From an uncultured Brevinema sp. (GTDB taxonomy: Bacteria; Spirochaetota; Brevinematia; Brevinematales; Brevinemataceae): DNA of 13,017 bases. The DNA is taken from positions 1 to 13,017 of the forward strand of contig CAMRBT010000028.1 of NCBI GenBank assembly GCA_947040475.1. Direction: 5' to 3'. Shown here in pieces: positions 11,995 through 13,017 of the stretch. Every line of letters starts with the position of its first letter. The first letter of the stretch is position 1. The position numbers and the translations under genes are program-made. Below the pieces are notes generated by a model. It was given only the letters and a program-made list of their open reading frames with translations. It was not told where the DNA came from and made no database searches.

Positions 11995-13017
11995 TTAGCT
12001 AATTTTTTTGTCCAAAGTATCTACAATTATTTCTGCAATGACAGTACTACCATCTTGAAAAAAGTCTAAGTTTTTTAATTTTGATTTTATATTATTAAGG
12101 ATATTAGGATCGTTAATTATTTGTTCTAATTTTTTTGGCAACAAATAAGAACGCATACACGATAAAGCTACTTGTCTTTCTATAAAGAAGTTAGCAGTTT
12201 TTCTTTCTGCGGAATTAGCAGAATAAACAACCAACACAGGAAGATCCATTTTTAAACATTCTACCATAGTAGCAGGTCCACTTTTGCCTATAAAGAGATC
12301 ACTCATCTGTATAAAAGGGGTCATACTATCGGCAAATCCCATAATCAAAAATTGAATAGAAGAATTTTTTGCTATTGTTTTTTGTTGTAATTTTAATAAG
12401 TTTTTATGTAATTTTTCATTTTTGCCACAAATAGCAATAATATTAAGTGGTGTATCCATTTTGAGTAAAGCACGAATACTTTTGTACATCTTGCCTATCC
12501 CTTGACCGCCATCACTCATCAAAATAGTAAATACATCTGGTCTGAGATTGTGTTGTTTTCGTAATTCTTTAGGATCGTTTTTTTCTACTACATAAAATTC
12601 TTTACGTAAGGCTTGAGGAACGATTTTTATAGTGGATTCTTTGTGTCCAAGTTTAAGAGCTGATTTTTTAGCTAATTCAGAACAGACTAAAAAACTCTCT
12701 CCTCTTCTATCCCATTGAGGAAATGTCTCGAAAGTGTCAGGGTTTAAAGTTACTAGAGGATAATCCATAGCAAATTTTTTACGAGCATCTATTGATACCG
12801 ACTGTGTGAAAAAATGAGTAGTAAAAATAAGATCAGGATTCACCGTTTTAATATAATTCATAGAATTACGACGTGCTTTAGCTTGGCATACTCTCATGTA
12901 ATAAGGGGTTAGAAAATAAAACACTCTACCTATAATGATTATAATCTGAGTGATTTTTGGATTTTTAAGTAAAAAATTCCAAGATTTTTCTATATATCTA
13001 TTGAATTTTATTTCTCC
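11995..13017 (-). CDS. MGDG-synthase-like (GT28) glycosyltransferase, 5' end outside window
   Basis: Predicted enzyme that transfers a sugar from a nucleotide-sugar to diacylglycerol or a related lipid at the inner membrane face, making glycolipids. The frame is open without a stop from the right edge at 13017, so the GTG at 12924 is internal and the true start lies outside; about 340 residues are visible. The N-terminal part has the acceptor-domain pattern NPDLIFTTHFFTQS (12750-12850 region). The donor domain shows SDGGQGIG (12493-12516), ICGKNEKL, GFADSMTPFIQMSDLFIGKS and SGPATMVECL (about 12253-12282), which parallel GGGEGMG, CGRN and KAGPGTIAEA of MGDG synthases. The acceptor and sugar specificity cannot be told. 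It ends at the terminator at 11958-11987. Confidence 0.8.
   Translation of the reverse strand, partial: GEIKFNRYIEKSWNFLLKNPKITQIIIIIGRVFYFLTPYYMRVCQAKARRNSMNYIKTVNPDLIFTTHFFTQSVSIDARKKFAMDYPLVTLNPDTFETFPQWDRRGESFLVCSELAKKSALKLGHKESTIKIVPQALRKEFYVVEKNDPKELRKQHNLRPDVFTILMSDGGQGIGKMYKSIRALLKMDTPLNIIAICGKNEKLHKNLLKLQQKTIAKNSSIQFLIMGFADSMTPFIQMSDLFIGKSGPATMVECLKMDLPVLVVYSANSAERKTANFFIERQVALSCMRSYLLPKKLEQIINDPNILNNIKSKLKNLDFFQDGSTVIAEIIVDTLDKKIS

Noticed and set aside
12924..13017. Start of the glycosyltransferase at the GTG 12924
   Set aside because: The frame continues open for 31 more codons to the window edge with protein-like sequence, so the gene is cut by the window rather than starting there.
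1..13017. Defence system, CRISPR array, prophage, insertion sequence, tRNA or rRNA
   Set aside because: No repeat arrays, transposase-like frames, terminal inverted repeats, phage genes or structured RNA genes were found; the lone GIY-YIG protein belongs to a widespread chromosomal family.

Overview
This is an AT-rich bacterial window (roughly one third G+C by eye) that reads as chromosomal DNA of a spirochaete. The evidence is the set of flagellar genes together: flgN-flgK-flgL-fliW-csrA in one direction; enlarged FlgK (635 aa) and FlgL (417 aa); a large FliY-type switch protein with an N-terminal FliM-like peptide; and small signal-peptide beta-barrel proteins. A Brachyspira- or Brevinema-like lineage would fit the composition, but I cannot fix the genus. 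Sigma-28-type promoters are visible, which argues against Borrelia, a genus that lacks that sigma factor.

Layout. Positions 1-4607 (minus strand) hold a late-flagellar cluster: a FlgN-like chaperone, the hook-filament junction proteins FlgK and FlgL, then FliW and the start of CsrA, which runs off the left edge. Positions 4608-4859 are a divergent control region, with overlapping sigma-70-like and sigma-28-like promoters for flgN on the minus strand and a near-consensus promoter plus structured leader for rplY on the plus strand. Positions 4860-6102 (plus) are rplY (L25/Ctc) and pth, two translation genes closed by a strong bidirectional terminator. Positions 6216-7621 (minus) carry two related small outer-membrane barrel proteins on either side of a GIY-YIG nuclease-family gene. 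Positions 7783-8811 (plus) are a stand-alone fliY behind a second sigma-28-type promoter and in front of a terminator. Positions 8937-9983 (plus) are recF with its own promoter; its end overlaps the convergent folC by 17 bp. Positions 9967-11947 (minus) are an Ogg2-type 8-oxoguanine glycosylase followed by folC. A terminator at 11958-11987 separates this pair from an MGDG-synthase-like glycosyltransferase whose start lies beyond the right edge.

How the genes work together. FlgN keeps FlgK and FlgL soluble for export, and these two join hook to filament. FliW and CsrA form the known partner switch that couples flagellin level to translation. The csrA ribosome-binding site sits in the loop of a small hairpin with a CsrA-consensus core, which suggests autoregulation. 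Two promoters of the same form, TAAASTTT-N11-TCCGAWWW, stand in front of flgN and fliY and suggest FliA control of both loci. The other genes are housekeeping (ribosome, tRNA recycling, DNA repair, folate, glycolipid) with no obvious functional tie to motility.

I see no tRNA, rRNA, CRISPR array, insertion sequence or prophage. No gene-free stretch is longer than about 300 bases; the largest is 4608-4859. The content is mostly conserved genes. The less expected signals are in the non-coding control elements and in the barrel-gene pair.
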